64,000 nt of DNA from Pseudomonas tumuqii (GTDB taxonomy: Bacteria > Pseudomonadota > Gammaproteobacteria > Pseudomonadales > Pseudomonadaceae). The stretch lies in contig NZ_JAAOJA010000003.1 in NCBI RefSeq assembly GCF_013184545.1, positions 186,001 to 250,000 on the forward strand, given 5' to 3'. The notes beneath the pieces are model-generated. The model saw nothing but the letters and a program-made list of their open reading frames with translations, searched no databases and was not told where the DNA came from. Each line of letters opens with the position of its first letter. Position 1 is the stretch's first letter. Of this stretch, positions 8,389 through 16,268 are shown in pieces. The position numbers and the translations under genes are program-made.

Positions 8389-8730
8389 CTAGCGCTGGGA
8401 TTCGAAGTCGAGCAGTTTGCTGGCAACGCGCTGGCTGTCGACTTGGTAACTGCCGTCAAGGATCGCTTGTTTGAGCTGGGCAACCCGCTCTTTATTGACG
8501 GTCGGTTGTTCAGCCAGTTTTTCGCTGACTTTTTGCAGCTGTTGCGCTTCGCGACTGAGCTGCACCGACTCTCCGCTCTTGTTGGCGTCTGCCTGCTGGG
8601 CTGGAGCCGCTGCCGGGCTGGTCGATTTTTCGCTGATGGCTTCAGTCTTGCCACCAGACTGAGCACCGCCCGCACGCCCTGAGTTAGCAGGGGTGGTGGC
8701 ATTGTTTAGCCGGTTGAAGTCGATGACCAT
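8389..8730 (-). CDS. flgM: Anti-sigma-28 factor FlgM
   Basis: A 113-residue protein with a disordered Ala/Ser/Gly-rich N-terminal half and the conserved C-terminal FliA-binding part ([19 protein letters not shown] then [18 protein letters not shown]). FlgM holds FliA inactive until it is secreted through the completed hook-basal body. It opens with MVIDFNRLN, the usual Pseudomonas start. It has its own near-perfect sigma-28 promoter upstream, giving the known negative feedback, and could also receive transcripts from flgA. Confidence 0.95.
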   Translation of the reverse strand: MVIDFNRLNNATTPANSGRAGGAQSGGKTEAISEKSTSPAAAPAQQADANKSGESVQLSREAQQLQKVSEKLAEQPTVNKERVAQLKQAILDGSYQVDSQRVASKLLDFESQR

Positions 8731-8769
8731 GATGCAAAACCTCGAACAGTATTTGGACGCTTGCCTAGT

Positions 8770-8796
8770 TTCTCGGCCGTGTCTGCAGAAACTTTA
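8770..8796 (-). promoter_or_regulatory. Sigma-28 (FliA) promoter of flgM
   Basis: On the minus strand TAAAGTTT-N11-GCCGAGAA matches the FliA consensus TAAAGTTT-N11-GCCGATAA at 15 of 16 positions. The predicted start lies near 8763, about 33 nt before the flgM ATG. Confidence 0.9.
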
Positions 8797-8897
8797 GAAA
8801 AATAAAGTGTGTTTCAAGCAACAGTTTAAACACAGCGCGGCTAATCGTCAGCCAGCCTGTTTGGCAAGCGCCTGTCCGAGGCCGAGCGAAGTCGTGC

Positions 8898-9680
8898 CTA
8901 CATGGCCACTTCAACCTGTCCTGGCCCCATTACCCGTGCTTTGACGATTCGTTTCGAGCGCTGGTTGCGCACGCTGATCTGTTTGCCGATGGCCCCGTCC
9001 GACAGGGCTTCGCCTGGCATGCGCACGCTCATGTTGCCGCTGCGTGCGCTGATCACCACCTGATCGCCTTTACGGATGACCTCGGCTTGCTCGACATGCG
9101 CCGGCGCCAATACCTGATCCGGCTGTAGCGGGCGCGTCAGTTTTTTGCCGACCGCCTGCTTGAGGCTGGTCAGGTAGCCTTGATTGAGCAGGCCCACATC
9201 ACGTTCCACCAGGCTCACATCCAGATCGCTCAGCACAGCCTCGCGCTTGAGCGGGCGGATGGCGGTGACCACGTCACGGTACAGCCTGACCTGCCCGGGA
9301 ACGAAAACCGTCCAGGGTGAGCTGCCATCACAGCGTACCCGCATGGTGACCCGGCCAATTGGCTGGGCTGGGCTTTCCAGGGTAATCGTCAATTCCTTGT
9401 CGCACAGCGGAAGGCGCAAGCGTGGATCGAGACGGTTGATTTCAACCTCATGGCGCCCCTGGATTTCGCTGCGCTGCAGGTAATCGGCGACCGCCAGCTC
9501 AAGAAAGCTGTGGCTCGCGCCGATAAGCTGTTCAGGCAAGGTTACCGAGGCAGGTGCCACGGGGCTGTAGCCGAGCGCGAGCAAAGCAGGTAAAACTGCC
9601 AGCCAATAGCGGCCTTTTGCCGGCAGGTATCGATACCTGCTTCGATAGGCATGTCGAAAAGTTGTCGTTTCTGCGTTCAT
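8898..9680 (-). CDS. flgA: Flagellar basal body P-ring formation protein FlgA
   Basis: A 260-residue periplasmic chaperone for FlgI P-ring assembly. ATG 9680 gives MNAETTT, then a long basic n-region, a hydrophobic core (WLAVLPALLALGY) and a signal cleavage region near APAS. The C-terminal SAF domain (about 125-260) ends with GAIGKQISVRNQRSKRIVKA, conserved in FlgA. The frame extends 37 codons further upstream, but that segment overlaps the divergent promoter region and is not signal-like. The sigma-54 element upstream would start transcription almost at this ATG (see findings). Divergent from cheV with only 76 bp between starts. Confidence 0.92.
   Translation of the reverse strand: MNAETTTFRHAYRSRYRYLPAKGRYWLAVLPALLALGYSPVAPASVTLPEQLIGASHSFLELAVADYLQRSEIQGRHEVEINRLDPRLRLPLCDKELTITLESPAQPIGRVTMRVRCDGSSPWTVFVPGQVRLYRDVVTAIRPLKREAVLSDLDVSLVERDVGLLNQGYLTSLKQAVGKKLTRPLQPDQVLAPAHVEQAEVIRKGDQVVISARSGNMSVRMPGEALSDGAIGKQISVRNQRSKRIVKARVMGPGQVEVAM
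9623..9640. repeat. Perfect 18-bp palindrome inside the flgA 5' coding region
   Basis: GCAGGTATCGATACCTGC is a perfect palindrome. It encodes part of the basic n-region of FlgA (RYRYLPAK), lies about 40 bp inside flgA and 117 bp upstream of cheV. It could be an operator or chance. Confidence 0.6.
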
Positions 9681-9691
9681 GCAGAGTGAGT

Positions 9692-9707
9692 AGCAAGGCG
9701 CGTGCCG
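9692..9707 (-). promoter_or_regulatory. Sigma-54 promoter of flgA
   Basis: On the minus strand CGGCACGCGCCTTGCT has GG-N10-GC spacing and the GGCAC/TTGC blocks of the RpoN consensus. The predicted start is close to 9681, at the flgA ATG itself. Confidence 0.75.
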
Positions 9708-9756
9708 CCTGCTACGCTCAGCGCTGATGTGCGCACTCAAACAGAGGGGTTTGGGC

Positions 9757-10692
9757 ATGGCCGGTGTAATGGATTCGGTTAACCAGCGCACGCAATTGGT
9801 TGGGCAGAATCGTCTGGAGCTGCTGCTGTTCCGCCTTGATGGCGGGCAGCTTTATGGGATCAACGTCTTCAAGGTGAAGGAGGTGCTGCAATGCCCCAAA
9901 CTCACCATCATGCCCAGATCCAGTCCGGTCGTGCGGGGCGTCGCGAGCATTCGGGGTGGCACCATTCCCATCCTCGATCTGTCCATGGCGACGGGGCGGC
10001 CGCCGTTGCAGGATCTGAAGAACAGCTTCGTCATCATTACCGAATACAACACCAAGGTTCAGGGCTTCCTGGTGCATTCGGTCGAGCGCATCGTCAACAT
10101 GAACTGGGAGGAGATCCATCCGCCACCCAAGGGTGCGGGGCGTGATCACTACCTTACTGCGGTGACGCGTCTGGACAAGGAGTTGGTGGAGATTCTCGAT
10201 GTGGAGAAAATCCTCGCCGAGGTGGCGCCGACGTCCGAGGTGATTTCTGCCGGTGTGGTCGATGCCGAAACCCAGAGCAAGGCACTCAGCAAGCATGTAC
10301 TGATAGTCGATGACTCATCGGTGGCTCGCAAGCAGGTGATTCGCTGCCTGCAAACCGTGGGGGTCGAGGTCACGGCGCTGAACGATGGTCGGCAAGCCCT
10401 GGATTACCTGCGCAACATGGCAGACGAGGGCAGGCGCCCCGACCAGGAGCTGCTGATGCTGATTTCCGATATCGAGATGCCGGAAATGGACGGCTATACC
10501 CTGACCGCAGAGATCCGCAGCGATGTGCGCATGCAGAAATTGCACATCCTCCTGCATACTTCGCTTTCCGGGGTATTCAATCAGGCCATGGTGAAGAAGG
10601 TCGGTGCCAATGACTTTCTCCCCAAGTTTCGTCCCGATGATCTGGCGGCGCGGGTGGTCGCACGCATCAATGAGGTCGATCAGACCCTGTGA
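9757..10692 (+). CDS. cheV: Chemotaxis coupling protein CheV
   Basis: Start ATG 9757 follows AGAGGGG and gives 311 residues, the normal CheV size. An N-terminal CheW-like domain (about 20-165; LLLFRLDGGQLYGINVFKV, RGGTIPILDLS) couples receptors to CheA; a C-terminal receiver domain (about 180-310) has the acidic pair in VDDSS and phospho-acceptor D238 in ISDIEMPEMDG. It is paired with cheR, as in P. aeruginosa. No convincing sigma-54 or sigma-28 element was found immediately upstream; its promoter may lie within flgA. Confidence 0.95.
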   Translation: MAGVMDSVNQRTQLVGQNRLELLLFRLDGGQLYGINVFKVKEVLQCPKLTIMPRSSPVVRGVASIRGGTIPILDLSMATGRPPLQDLKNSFVIITEYNTKVQGFLVHSVERIVNMNWEEIHPPPKGAGRDHYLTAVTRLDKELVEILDVEKILAEVAPTSEVISAGVVDAETQSKALSKHVLIVDDSSVARKQVIRCLQTVGVEVTALNDGRQALDYLRNMADEGRRPDQELLMLISDIEMPEMDGYTLTAEIRSDVRMQKLHILLHTSLSGVFNQAMVKKVGANDFLPKFRPDDLAARVVARINEVDQTL

Positions 10693-10822
10693 GGGCCGGG
10701 CGAATGCCGGTTGGGTTTGTCTCGCGCAAGCAGAACTGCAGGCTGTGCCGTTTACCGGGCTTGGTTTTTTTCAAGCGTAAATGAGTTGTTGAACCTGTTT
10801 TTAACGCCGTATCTCCGAATGC

Positions 10823-10849
10823 CGCAGTTGTGTTTCGGCCTGACGATAG
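10823..10849 (+). promoter_or_regulatory. Weak sigma-28-like element upstream of cheR
   Basis: CGCAGTTG-N11-GACGATAG has correct spacing but matches FliA consensus at only 4/8 (AGTT kept) and 6/8 positions. The predicted start would be about 45 nt before the cheR start. Confidence 0.3.
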
Positions 10850-10900
10850 GGCAGCGGGTGCATCTTTCAGTGCAACACTTTGATTGGCGAGGCCTGGCTA

Positions 10901-11728
10901 GTGTCTTCAGGTAATTTGGATTTTGAGCAGTTCCGGACGTTTCTGGAAAAGGCCTGTGGCATTTTGCTGGGGAGCAATAAGCAGTACCTGGTATCCAGCC
11001 GACTGAACAAGTTGCAGGAACAGCACGGGATCAAGACCCTGGGGGAATTGGTGCAGCGCATGCAAAGCCAGCCGCGTAGCGGTTTGCGTGAGCAGGTGGT
11101 GGATGCCATGACCACCAATGAAACCCTGTGGTTTCGTGATACCTATCCCTTCGAGGTGCTGAAGAACCGGGTCCTGCCCGAGATTATCAAGGCCAATCCG
11201 GGGCAGCGTCTGCGCATCTGGTCGGCGGCCTGTTCTTCGGGGCAGGAGCCGTACTCCCTGTCGATGAGTATCGACGAGTTCGAAAAAACCAATATCGGCC
11301 AGCTCAAGTCGGGTGTGCAGATTGTTGCCACCGATCTTTCGCCATCGATGTTGGCCAATTGCAAATCCGGTGAGTACGACAGCCTGGCTATGGGCCGGGG
11401 CCTGTCGCAAGAGCGCTTGCAGCGTTATTTCGATCCGAAAGCGCCTGGACGTTGGGTGGTCAAGCCGGCGATCAAGAGTCGCGTCGAGTTTCGTCCGCTG
11501 AACCTGATGGACAGTTATGCCAGCCTGGGCAAGTTCGACATCGTGTTTTGCCGCAACGTGCTGATCTATTTTTCCGCCGACATGAAGAAAGACATCCTCA
11601 CGCGCATTCATGCCATGTTGAAGCCGGGTGGCTATTTGTTCCTCGGCGCATCGGAGGCACTCAACGGCCTGCCGGATCGTTATCAGATGGTGCAATGCAG
11701 CCCGGGGATCATCTACAAGGTGAAGTGA
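10901..11728 (+). CDS. cheR: Chemotaxis protein methyltransferase CheR
   Basis: GTG 10901, preceded by GCGAGG at 8 nt, gives 275 residues, matching Pseudomonas CheR1. The helical N-domain (about 1-75; FEQFRTFLEKACGILLG) contacts the receptor, and the SAM-binding domain begins RLRIWSAACSSGQEPYSLSM (about 98-118) with a catalytic-domain FDIVFCRNVLIYF near 215. It transfers methyl groups from SAM to receptor glutamates for adaptation. It follows cheV by about 200 bp and is closed by a strong terminator, isolating it from flgB. Confidence 0.95.
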   Translation: MSSGNLDFEQFRTFLEKACGILLGSNKQYLVSSRLNKLQEQHGIKTLGELVQRMQSQPRSGLREQVVDAMTTNETLWFRDTYPFEVLKNRVLPEIIKANPGQRLRIWSAACSSGQEPYSLSMSIDEFEKTNIGQLKSGVQIVATDLSPSMLANCKSGEYDSLAMGRGLSQERLQRYFDPKAPGRWVVKPAIKSRVEFRPLNLMDSYASLGKFDIVFCRNVLIYFSADMKKDILTRIHAMLKPGGYLFLGASEALNGLPDRYQMVQCSPGIIYKVK

Positions 11729-11765
11729 GCCGGTTGCGCTAACAGGGAGGCACTATATAAAGAAG

Positions 11766-11795
11766 CGGGAGGCCAGTGGCCTCCCGTTTTTGTTG
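11766..11795 (+). terminator. Rho-independent terminator after cheR
   Basis: A perfect 9-bp stem CGGGAGGCC/GGCCTCCCG with a 3-nt loop is followed by TTTTTGTT. It lies 37 bp after the cheR stop and separates the chemotaxis pair from the flgB operon. No coding sequence was accepted between it and the flgB promoter. Confidence 0.93.
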
Positions 11796-12008
11796 GTGCC
11801 GGCGAAATGGCCGAGCAACAGTATCGCAGGCATGGAACTGGGCGTCCCCCCCTCCTACAGAAGCGCGGTCCAGTTTGAGAACTGGGGGCGGCAAAGCGCC
11901 GGGCCTATTGCCGCTTTGTTTGCCAATGGGCGGAAAAGCCTTGCCACTTGGCCGTTGTTGTAGTGCTTGAATTATCTCAAGTTATTGAAAAATAACGAAT
12001 AAATTAAA

Positions 12009-12024
12009 TGGCATAACCTTTGCT
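12009..12024 (+). promoter_or_regulatory. Sigma-54 promoter of flgBCDE
   Basis: TGGCATAACCTTTGCT has GG-N10-GC spacing and near-consensus blocks. It is preceded by an AT-rich region (about 11970-12008) suited to activator binding and lies 51 bp before flgB. Confidence 0.9.
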
Positions 12025-12074
12025 AAGTGTCTTGTACGCAAAACAGGCAAGCCCAACGGCAAAGGTTCCTGACC

Positions 12075-12482
12075 ATGAGCATCAGCTTCGACAGCGCACT
12101 CGGCATCCATGAAAAGGCACTCGGCTTTCGCGCCCAGCGTGCTGAGGTATTGGCCAGCAACATAGCCAATGCCGATACGCCCAACTACAAGGCGCGCGAT
12201 CTGGATTTCGCTGCGGTGCTGGCCGAGCAGAGCGCCAATGCCCAGCGTGGTTCGGCCGGTCTAGCCCGCACCAACAACCGGCATATCGCCGCCGAGGGCG
12301 TGGCCATGGGCAGTGCCAGCCTGGCCTACCGCATTCCTTCGCATCCGTCGATCGACCAGAACACCGTCGACGTGCAGGTCGAGCAGTCCACCTACGCGGA
12401 AAACGCAGTGAACTTCCAAGCCAGCTTCACCTTTCTCAACAGCAAGTTCAAAGGGCTGGTCAGCGCCCTGCGCGGCGAATAA
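12075..12482 (+). CDS. flgB: Flagellar basal-body proximal rod protein FlgB
   Basis: A 135-residue rod subunit, same length as in P. aeruginosa. The N-terminus carries the axial-protein signature EVLASNIANADTPNYKARD (about 27-45), and the C-terminal helix (ENAVNFQASFTFLNSKFKGL) is the partner D0 helix. FlgB forms the proximal rod on the FliE/MS-ring base. First gene of the flgBCDE operon, 14 bp before flgC; start ATG 12075 was chosen because the upstream extension overlaps the promoter. Confidence 0.97.
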   Translation: MSISFDSALGIHEKALGFRAQRAEVLASNIANADTPNYKARDLDFAAVLAEQSANAQRGSAGLARTNNRHIAAEGVAMGSASLAYRIPSHPSIDQNTVDVQVEQSTYAENAVNFQASFTFLNSKFKGLVSALRGE

Positions 12483-12496
12483 AGGAGCCTGATGCC

Positions 12497-12940
12497 ATGT
12501 CACTCGCCAGTGTTTTCAATATCGCCGGAACCGGCATGAGTGCCCAGAGCACTCGTCTGAATACCATTTCCAGCAACATCGCCAATGCCGAGACGGTGTC
12601 GTCGAGCGTCGACCAGACCTATCGCGCGCGCCATCCGGTATTCGCCACCGTGTTCCAGCAGTCCACGGGCGATGGCAGCGGTTCGCTGTTCGCCGAGCAG
12701 GATCAGGCCGGCAGCGGCGTGCAGGTGCTGGGGATCGTCGAGGATCAGAGCAGCCTGGTGCCGCGCTACGAGCCGAACCATCCGGCGGCCGATGAAGGCG
12801 GCTATGTGTATTACCCCAACGTCAATGTGGTCGAGGAAATGGCCGACATGATTTCCGCCAGTCGGGCGTTCCAGACCAACGTCGAGATGATGAACACGGC
12901 CAAACAAATGTTGCAGCGCGTACTGACCCTGGGTCAGTAA
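12497..12940 (+). CDS. flgC: Flagellar basal-body rod protein FlgC
   Basis: A 147-residue rod subunit starting SLASVFNIAGTGMSAQSTRL, followed by the axial motif TISSNIANAETVSS; the C-terminal domain includes YPNVNVVEEMADMISASRAF, the conserved FlgBCFG C-terminal segment. It builds the proximal rod with FlgB and FlgF. Second gene of the operon, 21 bp before flgD. Confidence 0.97.
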   Translation: MSLASVFNIAGTGMSAQSTRLNTISSNIANAETVSSSVDQTYRARHPVFATVFQQSTGDGSGSLFAEQDQAGSGVQVLGIVEDQSSLVPRYEPNHPAADEGGYVYYPNVNVVEEMADMISASRAFQTNVEMMNTAKQMLQRVLTLGQ

Positions 12941-12961
12941 GCCGCACGAAGGGGATACGGC

Positions 12962-13627
12962 ATGAGCACGGTAAATGGCGTCAGTTCGGCACTCGATCAA
13001 TACCAGATCAAGAGCGACACCACGGCCAATAAAGAATTGGGCAAGAACGAGTTTCTCAACTTGCTGGTGGCGCAACTGAATAACCAGAACCCCCTGGAGC
13101 CGCAGAGCAATGGCGAGTTCATTGCCCAGCTGGCGCAGTTCAGCCAGGTCGAAGGCATCGAGAAGCTCAATACCAGCATGGGTTCGCTGCTGTCCGGCTA
13201 CCAGTCCTCCCAGGCGCTGCAGGCCTCATCCCTGGTCGGGCGCAAGGTGATCATCCCGACCGACAAGGCGGTGGTGGATACCAGCGAGAGCTTCAAGGCC
13301 AGCATGGTGCTGCCGACCAGCAGCAGCAACGTCTACGTCAATGTCTACGACAACGCGGGGACGGTGGTGAGCCGGATCAATATGGGTGAGCAGGCCGCCG
13401 GCAATGTCAGCTTCATCTGGGACGGCAAAGACGCCAGCGGCAATCAGTTGCCGCCCGGCACCTACAAGTTCGAGGCGCAGGCCACCTACGAAGGCGAGAC
13501 CAAGGGGCTTTACACCATGCTCCCGGCCAACGTCGACAGTGTGGTGCTGGGCGGCAGCGAGTTGATGCTCAACCTGGCGGGGCTTGGCAGTGTGCCGCTC
13601 TCCCAGGTGCAGGTCATCGGTCAGTAA
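12962..13627 (+). CDS. flgD: Flagellar hook assembly (capping) protein FlgD
   Basis: A 221-residue hook scaffold that caps the growing hook and is later replaced by FlgK. The N-terminal region has the conserved KNEFLNLLVAQLNNQNPLEP (about 28-47) and EFIAQLAQFSQVEG; the C-terminal Tudor/FNIII-like part contains FIWDGKDASGNQLPPGTYKF. Third gene of the operon, ending 44 bp before flgE. Confidence 0.97.
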   Translation: MSTVNGVSSALDQYQIKSDTTANKELGKNEFLNLLVAQLNNQNPLEPQSNGEFIAQLAQFSQVEGIEKLNTSMGSLLSGYQSSQALQASSLVGRKVIIPTDKAVVDTSESFKASMVLPTSSSNVYVNVYDNAGTVVSRINMGEQAAGNVSFIWDGKDASGNQLPPGTYKFEAQATYEGETKGLYTMLPANVDSVVLGGSELMLNLAGLGSVPLSQVQVIGQ

Positions 13628-13671
13628 TTTCAGGGTTTTAATCGCCGGCCATACCGGCAAAGGAGACTTCC

Positions 13672-15075
13672 ATGGCGTTCAATATCGGTCTTAGCGGCCT
13701 GCGCGCTGCGACCAGCGATCTCAACGTGACCGGCAACAACATCGCCAACGCCGGTACGGCTGGCTTCAAGCAGTCGCGTGCGGAATTTTCCGATGTCTAT
13801 GCGGCCTCGGTGAACGGTTCCGGCAAGAACGCGCAGGGTAGTGGCGTGCTGCTGAGCAATGTGTCGCAGCTGTTCAACCAGGGCAATGTCAACTACACGC
13901 AGAATTCCCTGGATCTGGCGATCAACGGCAACGGCTTCTTCCAGACCAGCAACAACGGCGAGGTCAGCTACACCCGTGCCGGCTATTTCGGTACCGACCG
14001 CGATGGCTTCATGGTCAATAACTTCGGCTACAAGCTGCAGGGCTATGCCGTCGATGGCAACGGCAACCTGCAGAATGGCGTGATCAGCGACCTGCGCATC
14101 GAGACCGCGAGCCAGGCACCGCGGTCAACCACGACACTGGATCAGACATTCAACCTGAACTCGACCAATACGGTGCCGACATCCTGGCAGGGCGCATATG
14201 ACGCGTCGATTGCCGGTGCGCTCGATCCGCTGAACCCGACTGCCGCGGAAATCACCGCCGCCGAAGCGGCGGGCAACGCCACCTTCGATCCGGCCGATCC
14301 GACTACCTACAACTCCTCTACCTCGACCAACGTCTACGACACCCAGGGCAATGCCCATGTGCTCAGTCAGTACTTCGTCAAAACCGGTGCCAACGAGTGG
14401 CAGATGAATGTATTGGTCGATGGGCGCAATCCGGCTACCCCGACATCGACTACGCCCTACTCGATGGCAGTCGGCTTTACTGCCAGTGGCCAGCTGGATA
14501 CCAGCAGCCTGACTTCCAGTGCGGCTTTCACCGTCGATGCCACCGGGCGCTTTACCTTGAACGACTGGGTGCCCGCCGCCTCGGATGGCGGGGAGCCGCC
14601 GGTGTGGTCGAGCAATGGCGCGGATGCCAACCCCACCGGTATTCTGGTCGATATGCGCAGTTCCACCCAGTTCTCCAGCTCCTTCGCGGTCAACAGCGTC
14701 AGTCAGGACGGCTACACCACCGGCCAACTGGCGGGTCTTGAAATAGACGACACCGGGGTGATTTTCGCCCGTTACACCAACGGTCAATCCAAGGTGCAGG
14801 GGCAGGTGATTCTGGCCAGCTTCGCCAACGTGCAGGGCCTGACCCCGGTGGGTAAGACGGCCTGGGTGCAGTCCTTCGCCTCTGGCGAGCCGGTGGTCGG
14901 TACGCCGCGCAGCGGCACCCTGGGCGCCTTGCAGTCCGGCGCCCTGGAAGACTCCAACGTCGAGCTGTCCGATCAACTGGTCAACCTGATCGTCGCCCAG
15001 CGCAACTACCAGGCCAACGCCAAGACCATCGAGACCGAAAGCTCGATTACCCAGACCATCATCAACCTGCGCTGA
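13672..15075 (+). CDS. flgE: Flagellar hook protein FlgE
   Basis: A 467-residue hook subunit. N-terminal axial segment FNIGLSGLRAATSDLNVTGN followed by NNIANAGTAGFKQSRAEF; the middle domains hold the FlgE D1/D2 sequence with LAINGNGFFQTSNNGEVSYT near 81-100; the C-terminus ends NYQANAKTIETESSITQTI. It forms the universal joint. Last gene of flgBCDE; an inverted-repeat element and a terminator follow. Confidence 0.98.
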   Translation: MAFNIGLSGLRAATSDLNVTGNNIANAGTAGFKQSRAEFSDVYAASVNGSGKNAQGSGVLLSNVSQLFNQGNVNYTQNSLDLAINGNGFFQTSNNGEVSYTRAGYFGTDRDGFMVNNFGYKLQGYAVDGNGNLQNGVISDLRIETASQAPRSTTTLDQTFNLNSTNTVPTSWQGAYDASIAGALDPLNPTAAEITAAEAAGNATFDPADPTTYNSSTSTNVYDTQGNAHVLSQYFVKTGANEWQMNVLVDGRNPATPTSTTPYSMAVGFTASGQLDTSSLTSSAAFTVDATGRFTLNDWVPAASDGGEPPVWSSNGADANPTGILVDMRSSTQFSSSFAVNSVSQDGYTTGQLAGLEIDDTGVIFARYTNGQSKVQGQVILASFANVQGLTPVGKTAWVQSFASGEPVVGTPRSGTLGALQSGALEDSNVELSDQLVNLIVAQRNYQANAKTIETESSITQTIINLR

Positions 15076-15117
15076 TAAGGCGCGGCAGCAGGGTGCCACC
15101 GATTGATGCCACCGATT

Positions 15118-15229
15118 GATGGGTATCGCTGCGCTCAACGCCATCCTACGGTTCACTGCTCCATTAGCGTGATCAGGGCTTTTGTAGGATGTGGCGGGCC
15201 GCGTAGGCTTGAGCGCAGCGATACCCATC
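15118..15229. repeat. Interspersed repeat, inverted pair, flgE-flgF gap
   Basis: A left arm GATGGGTATCGCTGCGCTCA (from 15118) leading into GCCATCCTACGG and a right arm GTAGGATGTGGCGGGCCGCG (from 15184) ending GAGCGCAGCGATACCCATC are reverse complements over their outer parts. The same modules occur between fliT and fleQ, fliK and fliL, and flhB and flhA. It occupies the first third of the 406-bp gap; the rest holds the terminator at 15341 and the flgF promoter. Confidence 0.9.
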
Positions 15230-15340
15230 GGCGTTCATGCGGATCGCCACTCAATCCGCCTGATTGGCGCAGCGGCGGCAACTCTAGGCAGCAGGCAATG
15301 GCTTTGCCGCCGGCGGCAATAACTCGCCGACCTCCTCTTG

Positions 15341-15370
15341 AAAGGCTCCTCGCGGGGCCTTTTCTTTATT
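15341..15370 (+). terminator. Rho-independent terminator between flgE and flgF
   Basis: The stem AAAGGCTCC/GGGGCCTTT (15341-15363) with one G-T pair is followed by TCTTTATTTT. It lies upstream of the flgF sigma-54 promoter and separates the two hook/rod operons. Confidence 0.8.
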
Positions 15371-15414
15371 TTAAAATTAATATTTTTCAACAACTTATGA
15401 TTGTCGTTCGAGGG

Positions 15415-15430
15415 TGGCACGACGTTTGCT
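15415..15430 (+). promoter_or_regulatory. Sigma-54 promoter of flgFGHIJKL
   Basis: TGGCACGACGTTTGCT is a textbook RpoN element (TGGCACG-N4-TTGCT). An AT-rich tract (about 15360-15400) lies upstream. The predicted start is about 40 nt before flgF. Confidence 0.95.
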
Positions 15431-15481
15431 CTATCACCTTATATAGAGCGGCGGGCGTCACGCCCACCTCGGAGGATAACC

Positions 15482-16222
15482 ATGGACAAGATGCTGTACG
15501 TCTCCATGACTGGAGCCCACAACAACAGCCTGGCGCAGAGTGCCCACGCCAACAACCTGGCGAACATCTCGACCAATGGCTTTCGCCGCGACTTCGAGCA
15601 GGCGCGTTCGATGCAGGTCTTCGGCGACACGTTGCCGGCGCGGGTCTATGCCATGACCGAGCGCCCCGGTACCGACTTCACTCCCGGCACTCTGCAGGAA
15701 ACCGGTCGCGACCTGGATGTGGCGATTGGCGGGCGCGGCTGGCTGGCGGTACAGGCGGCCGACGGCAGCGAAGCCTATGTGCGCACCGCCAGCCTGAATA
15801 TTGACGCCCTTGGGGTGCTGCGTACCGGCAACGGTTTGCCGGTGATGGGCAATGGTGGGCCGATTGCCGTGCCGCCGGAGCAGAAGGTCGAGATCGGCCA
15901 GGACGGCACCATCAGCATTCGCGCCCTCGGCGAAGGCCCTAGCGTGCTGGCCGAGGTCGACCGGCTGAAGCTGGTCAATCCCGACTTGAAACAGATGGAG
16001 AAGGGCAGCGACGGCCTGATTCGCTTCAAGGGTAGCGAGCCGGTGCAGGCGGATGCCACGGTGCAGGTGACCTCCGGTTTCCTCGAATCGAGCAACGTCA
16101 ACGCGGTGGAGGAGATGACCGCGATCCTCTCCCTGTCCCGCCAGTTCGAACTGCAAGTGAAGATGATGCGCACCGCCGAAGACAATGCGGCCGCTGTGGC
16201 GCGGGTTTTGCAAATTAGCTAA
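15482..16222 (+). CDS. flgF: Flagellar basal-body rod protein FlgF
   Basis: ATG 15482 follows GGAGGATAACC and gives 246 residues. The N-terminal rod motif NNLANISTNGFRRDFEQARS and the C-terminal LESSNVNAVEEMTAILSLSR are the conserved FlgF/FlgG ends; a central segment LDVAIGGRGWLAVQ matches FlgF. Rod component next to FlgG. First gene of the second hook-rod operon, under the sigma-54 promoter at 15415. Confidence 0.97.
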   Translation: MDKMLYVSMTGAHNNSLAQSAHANNLANISTNGFRRDFEQARSMQVFGDTLPARVYAMTERPGTDFTPGTLQETGRDLDVAIGGRGWLAVQAADGSEAYVRTASLNIDALGVLRTGNGLPVMGNGGPIAVPPEQKVEIGQDGTISIRALGEGPSVLAEVDRLKLVNPDLKQMEKGSDGLIRFKGSEPVQADATVQVTSGFLESSNVNAVEEMTAILSLSRQFELQVKMMRTAEDNAAAVARVLQIS

Positions 16223-16268
16223 TTACCAGCACGCAGCGCCTTGAAAATGGCGCTCGAGGAGAATCTAT

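Noticed and set aside
11776..11970. 64-residue ORF between cheR and flgB
   Set aside because: It starts within the cheR terminator hairpin and resembles no protein family.
15103..15804. ORF of 233 residues overlapping the flgE-flgF gap and flgF
   Set aside because: It begins in the repeat element, crosses the terminator and promoter and runs out of frame in flgF.
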